Assembly: GCA_963844055.1 (NCBI GenBank)
Contig: CAWJMN010000002.1
Coordinates: 930,001 to 994,000 of the forward strand
Source: CAWJMN01 sp963844055
GTDB lineage: Bacteria > Planctomycetota > Planctomycetia > Pirellulales > Pirellulaceae
Length of the DNA: 64,000 nucleotides
Direction: 5' to 3'
In this document: positions 18,528 through 28,300 of the stretch, one piece after another
Position numbering within the stretch: the first letter of the stretch is position 1
Layout of the letters: each line of letters begins with the position of its first letter
Notes under the pieces: generated by a model
Told to the model about the DNA's origin: nothing
What the model saw: only the letters and a program-made list of their open reading frames with translations
The model's database searches: none
Translations under genes and position numbers: made by a program

Positions 18528-19661
18528 ATGTCGAAAAAACCCGCCACTAGCAGCAGCACCAGCGAGACCTCAAACAACTCTGGAGGAATGCTTCGTGCGC
18601 CGGCCGAGGTTTTATATGCCAACGAGCTGGAAGCACTCATTGCAGAAGACAAGCAGGAGAAGCCTCCGGGCTGGAAGATGTCGCCCCGCGCGGTGCATAC
18701 CTATATTTGCGGCGGAAAGGCGGGAAAACTCGACATTACGCCCAAATATATCGGGCACTCGCGCCTGGTAGAGATTGCGATTTCTACGCTTGTGACCGAT
18801 CGAGCATTATTGCTAATTGGCGAGCCGGGAACCGCGAAGAGCTGGCTATCGGAACACTTGGCGGCCGCCATCAATGGCGACTCGACGAAAGTCGTTCAAG
18901 GAACTGCCGGCACGACCGAAGAACAGATTCGGTATACGTGGAATTACGCGATGCTGATCGCTCACGGTCCCAGCCAAGAGGCACTCATCAAAAGCCCGGT
19001 GTTCCGCGCAATGGAATCGGGCTCTTTGGCGCGGCTGGAAGAAATCACTCGCTGTGCGTCCGAGGTACAGGATGCGTTGATTTCGCTCCTTTCGGAAAAG
19101 CGGCTCTCGGTTCCGGAGTTGGCGACAGAAGTGCCGGCGCAAAAAGGATTTTCTGTTATTGCTACAGCCAACACACGCGACCGTGGCGTGAATGATATGT
19201 CGGCCGCACTAAAACGACGCTTTAACATCGTCGTTTTGCCGACGCCCAATTCGCTAGAGACGGAAATTGACATCGTTCGGCGGCGTGTGCGTGAGCTGGC
19301 CACAAGCTTGGAATTGCGAGCCGAGATTCCGGCAGACGAAGCGATTGAAAAAGTGGTGACGATCTTTCGCGAGTTGCGTACGGGGCAAACACTCGATGGT
19401 AAGAACAAGCTGAAGACTCCATCAGGAGTCCTTTCGACGGCCGAAGCGATCTCGGTATTGGCCAATAGTATGGCACTGGCTGGAAGCTTTGGAACGGGCA
19501 CCGTCACAGCACACGATCTGGCGGCTGGCCTGCAAGGCTCGGTCGTGAAGGATGAAGAAAAAGACAAAGGGGTTTGGCACGAGTATTTATCGAACGTGCT
19601 GAAAAAACGCGGGGCTGAATGGCGGCCGTTGTATGCGGCCTGTTCGGAGCACAATTCGTGA
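18528..19661 (+). CDS. MoxR-type AAA+ ATPase (YehL-like)
   Basis: 377 residues with an excellent ribosome site (GGAGG five bases before ATG). The AAA+ core has Walker A GEPGTAKS at 98-105. The Walker B position reads LARLEEITR, with Glu-Glu in place of the usual Asp-Glu. Sensor 1 is in VIATANTRDRGVN, and an arginine-rich segment KRRFN follows as the arginine-finger region. The C-terminal lid contains LKTPSGVLSTAEAISVLANS. MoxR ATPases act as chaperones that remodel a target through a VWA-domain partner, and such a partner is encoded two genes downstream. The stop codon overlaps the GTG start of the DUF5682 gene (GTGA), which points to translational coupling. Confidence 0.9.
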   Translation: MSKKPATSSSTSETSNNSGGMLRAPAEVLYANELEALIAEDKQEKPPGWKMSPRAVHTYICGGKAGKLDITPKYIGHSRLVEIAISTLVTDRALLLIGEPGTAKSWLSEHLAAAINGDSTKVVQGTAGTTEEQIRYTWNYAMLIAHGPSQEALIKSPVFRAMESGSLARLEEITRCASEVQDALISLLSEKRLSVPELATEVPAQKGFSVIATANTRDRGVNDMSAALKRRFNIVVLPTPNSLETEIDIVRRRVRELATSLELRAEIPADEAIEKVVTIFRELRTGQTLDGKNKLKTPSGVLSTAEAISVLANSMALAGSFGTGTVTAHDLAAGLQGSVVKDEEKDKGVWHEYLSNVLKKRGAEWRPLYAACSEHNS

Positions 19662-22000
19662 GCTGGGAAATTCCGGTCTTTGGCGTTCGACACTTGTCTC
19701 CGATGGGGGCGTGGCAATTGCGCGCCTTTTTGGAGCAGCACCAGCCGGACGTTGTTCTGATCGAAGGGCTTTCTGACGCCACCGACTTGATTCCTGACAT
19801 TGTGCGGCGCGATACCAAGCCACCGATTGCGATCTTGGCTTATACCGACGCTCAGCCGGTTCGCACGCTGGTTTATCCGCTGGCTGCGTATAGCCCGGAA
19901 TACCAAGCGATGCTGTGGGGGAAAGAACATGGAGCAACGGTTGAGTTCATCGACCTTCCTTCGCAAATCTTCTTAGGGCTGCAAGATGCTGAGATTGCTC
20001 TGCAGGCCAAGCAACGCAAGGAAGCGGAAGAAGCGGCCCCGACCAAGTCCGACAAAGAGGAACCTGACGCAGCAGTAGAAGAAGAAGTGCCAGAGGTGCG
20101 GCGCTCTTTGTATGACCGCATTGCAGAACAAGGGGGCGAATCGAGTTACGATACCTACTGGGAACGGAACTTCGAACACAACACGGCCTATGGAAGCTAT
20201 CACGGCGCGACGTTTGAACTTGGCAAGGCGCTGCGCGAACTCGAAGAGGATGCACCGCGCTGGCAGGCAGAAAACTTAGTTCGTGAAGCGTACATGCGGC
20301 ATCGCATTGAGCAGACGTTGGCCGCTGGTTACAAGCCAGAAAAAGTCGTGGTGATTGTGGGGGCCTATCATGCGCCGGTGCTAAACGGTTCATTTCCGGC
20401 AATGACGGATGACGAGCGGAAGCGGCTTCCCACTCGCGAGAGCAAGTTGACGCTGATGCCGTATTCGTATTTCAAGCTCTCTTCGCAATCGGGCTATGGC
20501 GCAGGAAATCAAGCGCCGGCTTATTTTGAGCTCCTATGGCAATCGCTGCACCGTGGAGACTTGGCCGACTTATCGCGCAGGTACCTTTCGCAAATTGCAA
20601 GGCATTTGCGGGAAGCAGGAACTCATCGCTCTACGGCCGAGGTGATTGATGGCGTTCGCTTGGCCGAGACTTTGTCGGCCCTGAAGCAAGGACTAGCGCC
20701 AACGCTGGCCGACTTGCATGACTCGGCTGTCACACTGCTGGGGCAAGGGAGTTTGGTCGCGGTAAAAGACGCGATTGCCAAAGTGGACATCGGGACCGAG
20801 ATTGGTCAATTGCCCAAAGGAATCGCGCAGACCTCGATTCAAAGCGACTTTGCATTTGAACTTTCGCGTCTGAAATTGGAAAAATACAAGACGACCGTCG
20901 CACAAGAGTTGTCGCTCGATCTGCGGGAAAATCGGCGGGCAAAAACCGAAGAGGCGGCATTCTTAGACTTGGCAAGGTCTTCGTTTTTTCATCGGCTACG
21001 TGTGCTTGAGATCGCATTTGCTAAATCTCAGCGAACGAAGCAGCAGTCGACCACTTGGGCTGAGATTTGGCAGTTGCAATGGTCGCCGGAAAGCGAGATC
21101 GCGCTGGTCGAGGCAGTGCTGCTCGGAGAAACGGTTGAACTTGCCACGGCATATAAGTTCAAGTCATCTTTGGAGCAATGCACTTCGATCGCGTCGGCGG
21201 CTCGGATGGTTCATGATGCGTGCCAATGCGGGCTGATGGACTCGATGGAGCTGGCGCGAAAGCGATTGCAAGAACTGGCGATCGAGAGCCGCGACTTTTT
21301 AGAGATTGCCGGGGCTGCTTGGGAACTGAGCTTGGTCGTTCGGTATGGAGATGTTCGAAAGTTCGATGCGACTTCACTGATGCCGCTTTTGGAAGAGCTG
21401 TTTGTGCAAGGTTCGCTAGCGCTGTTTGCCGCAGCCACTTGCGATGCGAAAGCTGCCGTTGCGATGATCATTGCGATCGATGAAATGAACAAGGTAGGGC
21501 TAGAATTTCACGCGAGTGTGGAAGAGCCACTTTGGATTGAACAGTTGCGACGATTGGCAGATGCTGACGATCGCAATCCGCTTCTTTCCGGCTATGCATG
21601 CGCGATCTTGCTGGAACGAGGCTTGATCGCATCGGAAGATTTGGCCCCTGAGGTTTCTCGTCGGCTGTCGCCGGGAGTTCCTGCCGATTTGGGAGCGGGC
21701 TGGTTTGAGGGGCTGGCCCAACGGAATCGTTATGCACTGCTGGCGCGACAAACGCTGTGGGAACAGTTGGCCGAGTACACGGCTTCGCTTGATGATGATC
21801 AGTTTGGGCGAGCGCTCGTCTTTTTGCGGCGGGCGTTTAGCACTTTCAGCCCGCGAGAAAAGCGGCAGATCTCTGAGAACTTGGCGGAGTGCTGGAGCAT
21901 TCATCCAGATACGGCCAGCGAACTGATTGAAAAGCCACTGACGGAAAAAGAAGAAGAGACCTTGCAGAACCTGAACGACTTTGACTTTGGTGACCTGTGA
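19658..22000 (+). CDS. DUF5682 family protein (YehM-like), possible hydrolase of the EreA/ChaN/TraB type
   Basis: 780 residues from GTG 19658, which has GGAG eight bases upstream and overlaps the ATPase stop. An in-frame ATG at 19619 would lie inside the ATPase gene and is less likely. The N-terminal domain shows GVRHLSP (H12), PDVVLIEG (E36), a DTYWERNFEH segment near 165-174 and VVIVGAYHAP (H238). This arrangement of His and Glu on strand ends recalls erythromycin-esterase- and TraB/ChaN-like folds. A Glu-rich insert lies at 110-150. The C-terminal 500 residues are helical. The biochemical role is unknown. It is coupled by GTGA overlaps to both the ATPase and the VWA gene, suggesting fixed stoichiometry in one complex. 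Confidence 0.82.
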   Translation: MSWEIPVFGVRHLSPMGAWQLRAFLEQHQPDVVLIEGLSDATDLIPDIVRRDTKPPIAILAYTDAQPVRTLVYPLAAYSPEYQAMLWGKEHGATVEFIDLPSQIFLGLQDAEIALQAKQRKEAEEAAPTKSDKEEPDAAVEEEVPEVRRSLYDRIAEQGGESSYDTYWERNFEHNTAYGSYHGATFELGKALRELEEDAPRWQAENLVREAYMRHRIEQTLAAGYKPEKVVVIVGAYHAPVLNGSFPAMTDDERKRLPTRESKLTLMPYSYFKLSSQSGYGAGNQAPAYFELLWQSLHRGDLADLSRRYLSQIARHLREAGTHRSTAEVIDGVRLAETLSALKQGLAPTLADLHDSAVTLLGQGSLVAVKDAIAKVDIGTEIGQLPKGIAQTSIQSDFAFELSRLKLEKYKTTVAQELSLDLRENRRAKTEEAAFLDLARSSFFHRLRVLEIAFAKSQRTKQQSTTWAEIWQLQWSPESEIALVEAVLLGETVELATAYKFKSSLEQCTSIASAARMVHDACQCGLMDSMELARKRLQELAIESRDFLEIAGAAWELSLVVRYGDVRKFDATSLMPLLEELFVQGSLALFAAATCDAKAAVAMIIAIDEMNKVGLEFHASVEEPLWIEQLRRLADADDRNPLLSGYACAILLERGLIASEDLAPEVSRRLSPGVPADLGAGWFEGLAQRNRYALLARQTLWEQLAEYTASLDDDQFGRALVFLRRAFSTFSPREKRQISENLAECWSIHPDTASELIEKPLTEKEEETLQNLNDFDFGDL

Positions 22001-23241
22001 GCACTCCCAAGACAAGCTTTACTCCTGAACAACTGCTGCGATGGCGGCTCATTCTGGGAAAGGATTCTCAGGAGTCGCTTTCGAAGTTGGTGCCGGCTGG
22101 ATGTACGCTTTCCGAATCGCAATCCGAAATGGATGAAGCGCTAGAAACGCTGTACGGCGGCGCTGGCGAAGAAGACCTTACGCGAGACGAGTGGGAAAAG
22201 CCGGGGAAAAAGAGCTCGGCGGGATCGTCAGCGGGGAAGTCGATGCCACGCGTGGCAAGGTGGCTCGACCAGATTCGCAAGTTCTTTCCGAAGGATGTGG
22301 TGGTACTGCTGCAGCATGATGCGATTGAACGGCGCGGCATGAAGGAACTGCTGTTTGAGCCGGAGCTACTGGCGCAGGTTGAGCCGTCACTGGATTTAGC
22401 AAGCACGGTGCTAGAGCTGAAGAACTTGGTGCCAGAAAAGGCGAAGGCCGCAGCACGCGATTTAGTGAAGCGAGTGGTGGAAGAAGTTCGTAAGCGATTA
22501 GAGACTCAATTTGCGCAGGCGATTCGTGGGGCGCTACAACGAAACCAGCACTCGCCGTTTCGAAGCTTGCCGAACTTGGATTGGCCACGCACGATCCGCC
22601 GCAATCTGAAGCATTACAATGCCGAACACAAAGTGCTCATTCCGGAGAACATCTCCTTCTTTAGTCGCCAACAACGACGAAACGAATGGAACGTCATCAT
22701 TGCGATGGACCAATCGGGATCGATGGCATCGTCGCTGATCTATGGCGGAATCATGGGAGCCATCTTGGCAAGCATGCCGGCTGTTGAGACGCATGTGGTT
22801 GCGTTCAATCACGAAGAGGTGGTCGATTTGACGGAGCATTGCTCTGATCCGGTGGACTTGCTGTTTGGTGTACAGCTGGGAGGAGCTGAAGATTATTGGA
22901 AGGCGACTTCGTACTGCGAGCGGTTCATGCACACGCCGGCGAAGACGCTCTATATCTTGCTGGCAGATTTGTACGACACAAGTCCCAACGAAAGTCGGTT
23001 CGTTAAACGGATGGAGTATCTGCTGGAGAGTGGTGTGAAGGCGGTGACGCTGCTGGCGATCTCGGACCAGGGACAGCCGTCGTACAACGCAAACTTGGCC
23101 GAGAAGCTATCGAAGATGGGGATGCCTTGCTTTGGTTGCACGCCGGACCATCTGCCTGATTTGCTCGCGGCCGTCCTGAAGGGGAACGACTTGGCGAAAT
23201 TTGCCGATGGAGCCCGACTGGAATCTAAAAACTCGGGCTAA
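21997..23241 (+). CDS. VWA-domain protein (YehP-like), partner of MoxR ATPase
   Basis: 414 residues from GTG 21997, overlapping the previous stop (GTGA). The N-terminal 230 residues are charged and helical. The C-terminal VWA domain starts at WNVIIAMDQSGSMASSL, giving the metal site D238-x-S240-x-S242, and continues with VETHVVAFNHEEVVDLTEH and a downstream YILLADLYD strand with an acidic residue. VWA proteins next to MoxR ATPases use this Mg-binding site to contact the substrate or ATPase. It ends the cluster; the next gene (DinB-like) lies 163 bp on with its own likely promoter. No secretion signal, so the complex should be cytoplasmic. Confidence 0.9.
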   Translation: MSTPKTSFTPEQLLRWRLILGKDSQESLSKLVPAGCTLSESQSEMDEALETLYGGAGEEDLTRDEWEKPGKKSSAGSSAGKSMPRVARWLDQIRKFFPKDVVVLLQHDAIERRGMKELLFEPELLAQVEPSLDLASTVLELKNLVPEKAKAAARDLVKRVVEEVRKRLETQFAQAIRGALQRNQHSPFRSLPNLDWPRTIRRNLKHYNAEHKVLIPENISFFSRQQRRNEWNVIIAMDQSGSMASSLIYGGIMGAILASMPAVETHVVAFNHEEVVDLTEHCSDPVDLLFGVQLGGAEDYWKATSYCERFMHTPAKTLYILLADLYDTSPNESRFVKRMEYLLESGVKAVTLLAISDQGQPSYNANLAEKLSKMGMPCFGCTPDHLPDLLAAVLKGNDLAKFADGARLESKNSG

Positions 23242-23320
23242 CTGCCCCACCACAGTTTCTCACAAACCATTGCCAGTGAAAGACTTGCGACATGGCCTTT
23301 GAAAAGTGCTTCTGGTAATA

Positions 23321-23347
23321 TTGACGATTAGTGGACATCCGTATACT
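23321..23347 (+). promoter_or_regulatory. Possible sigma-70-type promoter for the DinB-like gene
   Basis: TTGACG (23321-23326) and TATACT (23342-23347) are good matches to -35 and -10 boxes, but the spacer is only 15 bp. They lie about 60 bp before the start codon at 23405. The boxes were seen by eye only. Confidence 0.35.
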
Positions 23348-23404
23348 ATCCTGTAAATACCAATAGCGTTGGATTTTTAACAACCCTGCACGAGGAACGA
23401 TTCC

Positions 23405-23908
23405 ATGAGCATTGCCCAAACGATTTTGCCTGAGTTTGAAAGCGAGATGGCCAGTACGCGCAAGGTTTTGGAGCGTGTTCCTGAGGACAAGTTCGACTGG
23501 AAAGCGCATCCGAAGTCCAACACGATTGGCTGGGTGGCGGCGCACCTTGTGGAGATTCCTGGCTGGGTCGAAGGGACGTTGACGATGGACTCTTGGGACG
23601 TGGCCCCGGCCAATGGTCCGAAATACCAATCGCCCAAGGCCGAGAGTCGCCAGCAGCTGCTCGATTTGTTCGACAAGAATGTCGCATCCGCGAAGAAGGC
23701 GATCGCAGCTACTTCGGACGAAGACTTTGGCAAAGAGTGGTCGCTGTTGGCGAACGGGAGCCCGATGTTTACGATGCCACGAACGACGGTGATTCGCACG
23801 TTTGTGCTGAATCACCTGATCCATCATCGCGCGATCATGACGGTTTACCTACGCCTGAACGATGTGGCTGTGCCGTCGATTTATGGCCCCTCGGGCGACG
23901 AGGGGTAG
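23405..23908 (+). CDS. DinB-family protein
   Basis: 167 residues, with AGGAAC upstream. It has the DinB/YfiT four-helix bundle pattern with three metal-binding histidines: H47 in GWVAAHLVEIP, and H137 and H141 in VLNHLIHHRA. DinB-like enzymes include thiol-dependent S-transferases using bacillithiol or mycothiol, but many members have no known reaction. No signal peptide. It is convergent with the beta-propeller gene; CCCCTCG/CGAGGGG at its end could form a short hairpin. Confidence 0.85.
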   Translation: MSIAQTILPEFESEMASTRKVLERVPEDKFDWKAHPKSNTIGWVAAHLVEIPGWVEGTLTMDSWDVAPANGPKYQSPKAESRQQLLDLFDKNVASAKKAIAATSDEDFGKEWSLLANGSPMFTMPRTTVIRTFVLNHLIHHRAIMTVYLRLNDVAVPSIYGPSGDEG

Positions 23909-23949
23909 TGCTACGGCGGGAAGACTGGTCAGGCTGCAAGGGACGCGTG

Positions 23950-25266
23950 CTACTTGGCGGCCAGGTCGGCTCGCAAGAGCTCCTTGTCGCTGCGAGCAAA
24001 CACCGCCTTGTCGGCAAAGGCAGGATGTGACCAGCAGACGCCACGTCCACCACGACGAGCGAGTTGCGGCAGTGTGGTCTCAATCAATTTGGCCCGGCTG
24101 AGTTCGGTGAAACCTTCCGGGGAGAGCTTGGCGATGAGGAGTTCGCCTAGTTCGTTGAGCATCCAGGTTTGTTGGCCGTGCTCCACAAAGTGAATGGTGC
24201 TCCAGCGGTCTTGGGGCGTGGCAGTTTTATCTTCCCAGAGACGTTTTCCATCTTTGCCATCGAGGCAACGGAGTTCGCCGTAGCTATCCACGCCGTAGAT
24301 GTAGCCACCACGGAAGATAGGCGTGCTGATGATGGAGTGGAGGGCATCGGTTTGACGTTCACTTTCACCACGGACGTGCCAGAGGACTTCGGCCTTCGCA
24401 CTTTCCTTGGGGATGTGGACCATCATGGAGCCATCGTAGAAGGACGTCAGGAACAGGCGATCCCCTTCGACCACGGGCGTTGCAACGCCGATTGGCATGT
24501 TCTTTGGCTTGAAGGGAATGCTCCAGTGGACCTTGCCGGTGGCGGGATCGAGGCCCGAGACGGCGTCGCCGGTCCAAAAGACCACGACGTCGGCATTGGC
24601 CTGCCGGATGATGATGGGAGCGGAATACTGGGCACGTTCTTTAAGGGCATGCCAGCGTTCTTTGCCATCGGCGAGTTGCAACGCGAGAGCACACGCACCA
24701 TCGGCACCGCCAATTTGGATGAGGAGCAAATCTTTATAGACCAGCGGCGACGCGGAAATGCCCCAGATCGGCATTTCGATCTTGTAGTCGGCGTTGAGAT
24801 CCCGCTTCCAAAGGATTTTGCCGGTTGCGGCTTCGAGGGCGTAGAGGTGCCCCATCGCGCCGAGCGCGTAGGCGACGCCGTCGGCCACACTGACGGAGGC
24901 GCGGGGACCAGCTGGATAGCCGATTGAATATTTGCAGGGGTATTCTTGCTTCCAGAGCAGCTTGCCATCGGCTTCGTCGAAACAGAGGATGCGCTCCACC
25001 TGCTCGGGCTCATTTAGCTTGTCGGTGACAAAGACACGCCCCTCGGCAACTACGGGACCACTGTAGCCGGAGCCGATGGGGGAACTCCAACGGATGGGAA
25101 GTTGGCCTTTTGGTAGAGAGTCGATAATCCCTTCCTCTTTCCAGAGCCCGGCATTCCCTTTACCGCGCCATTGGGGCCAATCCTCGGCATGGAGGCTGGC
25201 TTGCTGCAGGAGGGCCCATGTAGACGAGGCGGCCAAACCACTTAGGAAGTTGCGGCGACTAAACAT
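23950..25266 (-). CDS. Exported PQQ-like (YVTN/PQQ repeat) beta-propeller protein
   Basis: 438 residues. It starts with a twin-arginine type signal (SRRNFLSGLAASSTWALLQQASLHA) and continues with DWPQWRGKGNAGLW, typical of planctomycete PQQ-binding-like proteins. Blades are visible as repeated DG.LLW or TGKILW motifs: DGKLLWKQ, TGKILWKR, DGKERW, TGKVHWSI and DGKRLWED. No Asp/Glu set of a known PQQ dehydrogenase is apparent, so it is more likely a binding or scaffold propeller. GGAG precedes the start. It lies just downstream of the large histidine kinase gene on the same strand, with a gap of about 107 bp. Confidence 0.85.
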   Translation of the reverse strand: MFSRRNFLSGLAASSTWALLQQASLHAEDWPQWRGKGNAGLWKEEGIIDSLPKGQLPIRWSSPIGSGYSGPVVAEGRVFVTDKLNEPEQVERILCFDEADGKLLWKQEYPCKYSIGYPAGPRASVSVADGVAYALGAMGHLYALEAATGKILWKRDLNADYKIEMPIWGISASPLVYKDLLLIQIGGADGACALALQLADGKERWHALKERAQYSAPIIIRQANADVVVFWTGDAVSGLDPATGKVHWSIPFKPKNMPIGVATPVVEGDRLFLTSFYDGSMMVHIPKESAKAEVLWHVRGESERQTDALHSIISTPIFRGGYIYGVDSYGELRCLDGKDGKRLWEDKTATPQDRWSTIHFVEHGQQTWMLNELGELLIAKLSPEGFTELSRAKLIETTLPQLARRGGRGVCWSHPAFADKAVFARSDKELLRADLAAK

Positions 25267-25373
25267 GGACGGGCTCCAGCAAGGAAGAAGTTTCGGATGC
25301 CCCGATTATACGCGAACGGGGGCTCCTTCCAAGCGATTGCACCGGTGGGCTGGGCGTCTCTTTTTCCCTTCGC

Positions 25374-28300
25374 TTAGCCGGCGTTTTCAAAAGCACGGTG
25401 AATCTTCTGGATGAGAACCCGTGAGGAAAAGGGCTTTTGTAGGAATGTTTCGGTGTCGTCATTCTGTCCGCGCAAGAGGGCTTCATCATCGATGTAACCA
25501 CTCATGAAGATCACTTGGATGCCGGGACGGTCTTGGCGGAGCAGGTGGGCGAGCTGTCGGCCTCCCATTTCTGGCATGATGACGTCGGTCAGCAAAAGGT
25601 GGATCGGCCGCGTGCACTGCCGAGCTACTTCGAGCGCGTCTTTGCCATTTTCCGCCTCCAAGACGTGATAGCCTTGCGACTCCAACGTATAGCGCACCAT
25701 TTGCCGTACGACAGGCTCGTCCTCGGCAATGAGGATTGTCTCTTGGCCACGGATGGGCACACGAACATCGGCGGATGGCGGCACTTTGACCTGCGGCTCT
25801 TCCAAGGAAGCTGGGAAGTAGAGGTCGAACTGGGTGCCAACAGAGACGGTGCTTTGAACGCGGATATGGCCGCCACTTTGATTGACGATGCCATGTACCA
25901 CCGACAAGCCTAGGCCCGTACCTTTACCGACGCGTTTGGTGGTAAAGAACGGCTCGAAAATGCGTGTCTTGATGTCGTGGGGAATTCCGCAGCCAGAGTC
26001 GGTAATGCTCAGTTTGACGTACTGTCCATTGGGCAAGTCCACATCGCTGAAATTTCGCGTCTCGCCTAGCTCCACGTTTGATGTTTTGATCGTTAGCGTG
26101 CCCCCTTCTGGCATTGCATCTCGTGCGTTGACAACAAGATTCAGCAGCACTTGATCGACCTGGATCGGATCAGCCTTAATCCAGTAGAGTTGTGGAGAGA
26201 GGTTAAATTCCATCTTCACATCTTCGCGGATCAAACGGCGAATCATCGACTCGGACTTGAGGAGCAATTCATTGAGCGAAAGCAGTACCGGAGCCAGCAT
26301 CTGCTTGCGGCTGAAGGCGAGTAACTGCCGTGTGAGAGAAGCGGCGCGTTCCCCAGCTTCTTTAATGGCGGTAATTGGCCGACGTTTATGATCATCGAGC
26401 GTCGTCTGTTCGAGCAATAGATTGCAGTAGCCCAAGACCACTGTCAGCAAGTTGTTAAAGTCGTGGGCGACACCACCGGCCAGCTGTCCCACAGCCTCCA
26501 TCTTTTGGGATTGCTGGATTCGCTCTTCCAGTTCGCGACGGACGGTAATGTCTTGAGTAATGCCGTGGATTGCAAGGGGATTGCCGTTATTATCACACTC
26601 GGCCGTTCCCCAAACGTGAACCCACTTGGCTTCGCCATCGACAATGTGGCGATATTCGCACTCATGTCGGCCACCGCGCAAGACCATTAGCCAATAATCT
26701 TGCACTGCCTTTCGGTCATCGGGGTGAGCGACTGCTAATAGCTGCTCGGAATCCATACAACTTCCCGACGTAATGCCGCAGACGCGTTCTGCTTCGAGGG
26801 AGCCAACCCAGACCTGATCAATGACGTTGTAGGTCCAGCTTCCAATGTGCGCGATCGCCTGGGCAAAGCGGAGCTTTTCTTCACTTTGACGAAGGGCAAG
26901 TTCGGTTGCCTTGCGTTCCGTGATGTCTTGGTGGGTGCCGACCATCCGGACGACAGCGCCCTGTTCATTACGGATCGCAAAGGCGCGGGAGAGAATGTTG
27001 CGATAGCCTCCCGCCTTGTGACGCATGCGAAATTCTGCTTCGTAGATTCCGTGCTCATCCTTAAGGAAAACGGCAACTCGTTGCATCGCAGACTCGCGGT
27101 CGTCGGGATGTAACAGCGTGACCCAGGTTTCAAAGGTTGGCGACAGCTCATAGTCGTCGAAGCCAAGCATCGATTTCCAGCGTGGAGAAAAGTAGACGTA
27201 CCCGTCCTCATCTGAAACATTCCAGTCCCACAGACCGTCATTGCTCCCCTTTACTGCTAACTGGAAGCGTTCTTCACTCTTGCGGAGCGCTTCTTCGGTG
27301 GTCTTTAGATCGGTGATATCGAGCAAACCACCAATGATGATCGCATCACGGGATGGCGAGAATGGCTCCAGCAGTTTGCCATGCAAGAGAACGTTGAGCG
27401 TTTCACCGGACTTCCTTAGATATCGAACCTCACTACGAACAACTTGTCCTGCGAGGATCTCGTTAATCAGATACTTAAACCGAGCGCGATCATCTGGGTG
27501 GAACAATTTTTCTGGAGCCCCAGTGTTGATCTCGTCTTGGGTATATCCGCTGAGGAGTCCGAAACGGGGGCGGCACCAATCGACCAGCATCTTCCCTTCG
27601 GGTGTAATGCGAAGCCCGAAAGTGACGCTACGAGTGATTTCCGAAATGAGGCTATATCGGAGTTCGCTGTCGCGGATCGCGCGGAGTGCTCGATCCCGCC
27701 CAATCGCCACGCCGGCCAGATGTGCGGCGGACTCTAGTGTGGCAAGATCCTGTGGGGATGGAGCAGCAATTTCATGATGGTAAATTGCGAATGCACCTAG
27801 AACCACTTTATCGAGATTGGTCTGTTCACCCACGGTGGGGGCAAATATCGGAACGGACCAACAGGCACGCAGTCCATAGGCCAGAGGAATGTGTGCATAG
27901 TCGCTCCACAAGGGATCTTGGGCAATGTCGGAAACGATGACTGGTTGACCGCGAAACATGGCGGTGCCGCAACTTCCTACACTGGGCCCAATCGCCACGC
28001 CATCGAAGGCGGCTCGATAGGCTGCTGGCAGCTTTTTTCCCTCGACAAAGCGAATGTGCTTGAGGTCTTCGTCTAGTAGCACGATTGAGCAGGTGGCACC
28101 AGGCACCTGACTTTCGACTAGGTCCACGATTTGATCGAGGGTCTCGGCAAGAGGTACGCCGGTGGCAATCTGCTCTAGCACACGATTTTGCCAGAGCATT
28201 AATTGCTCAATTTGCTTACGCCTAGAAATATCGCGGTTGATCCCCAGGATGACTTGGCGTCCATTCCAAGGAATGAGGCCGGCCTTCACTTCAATCGGGA

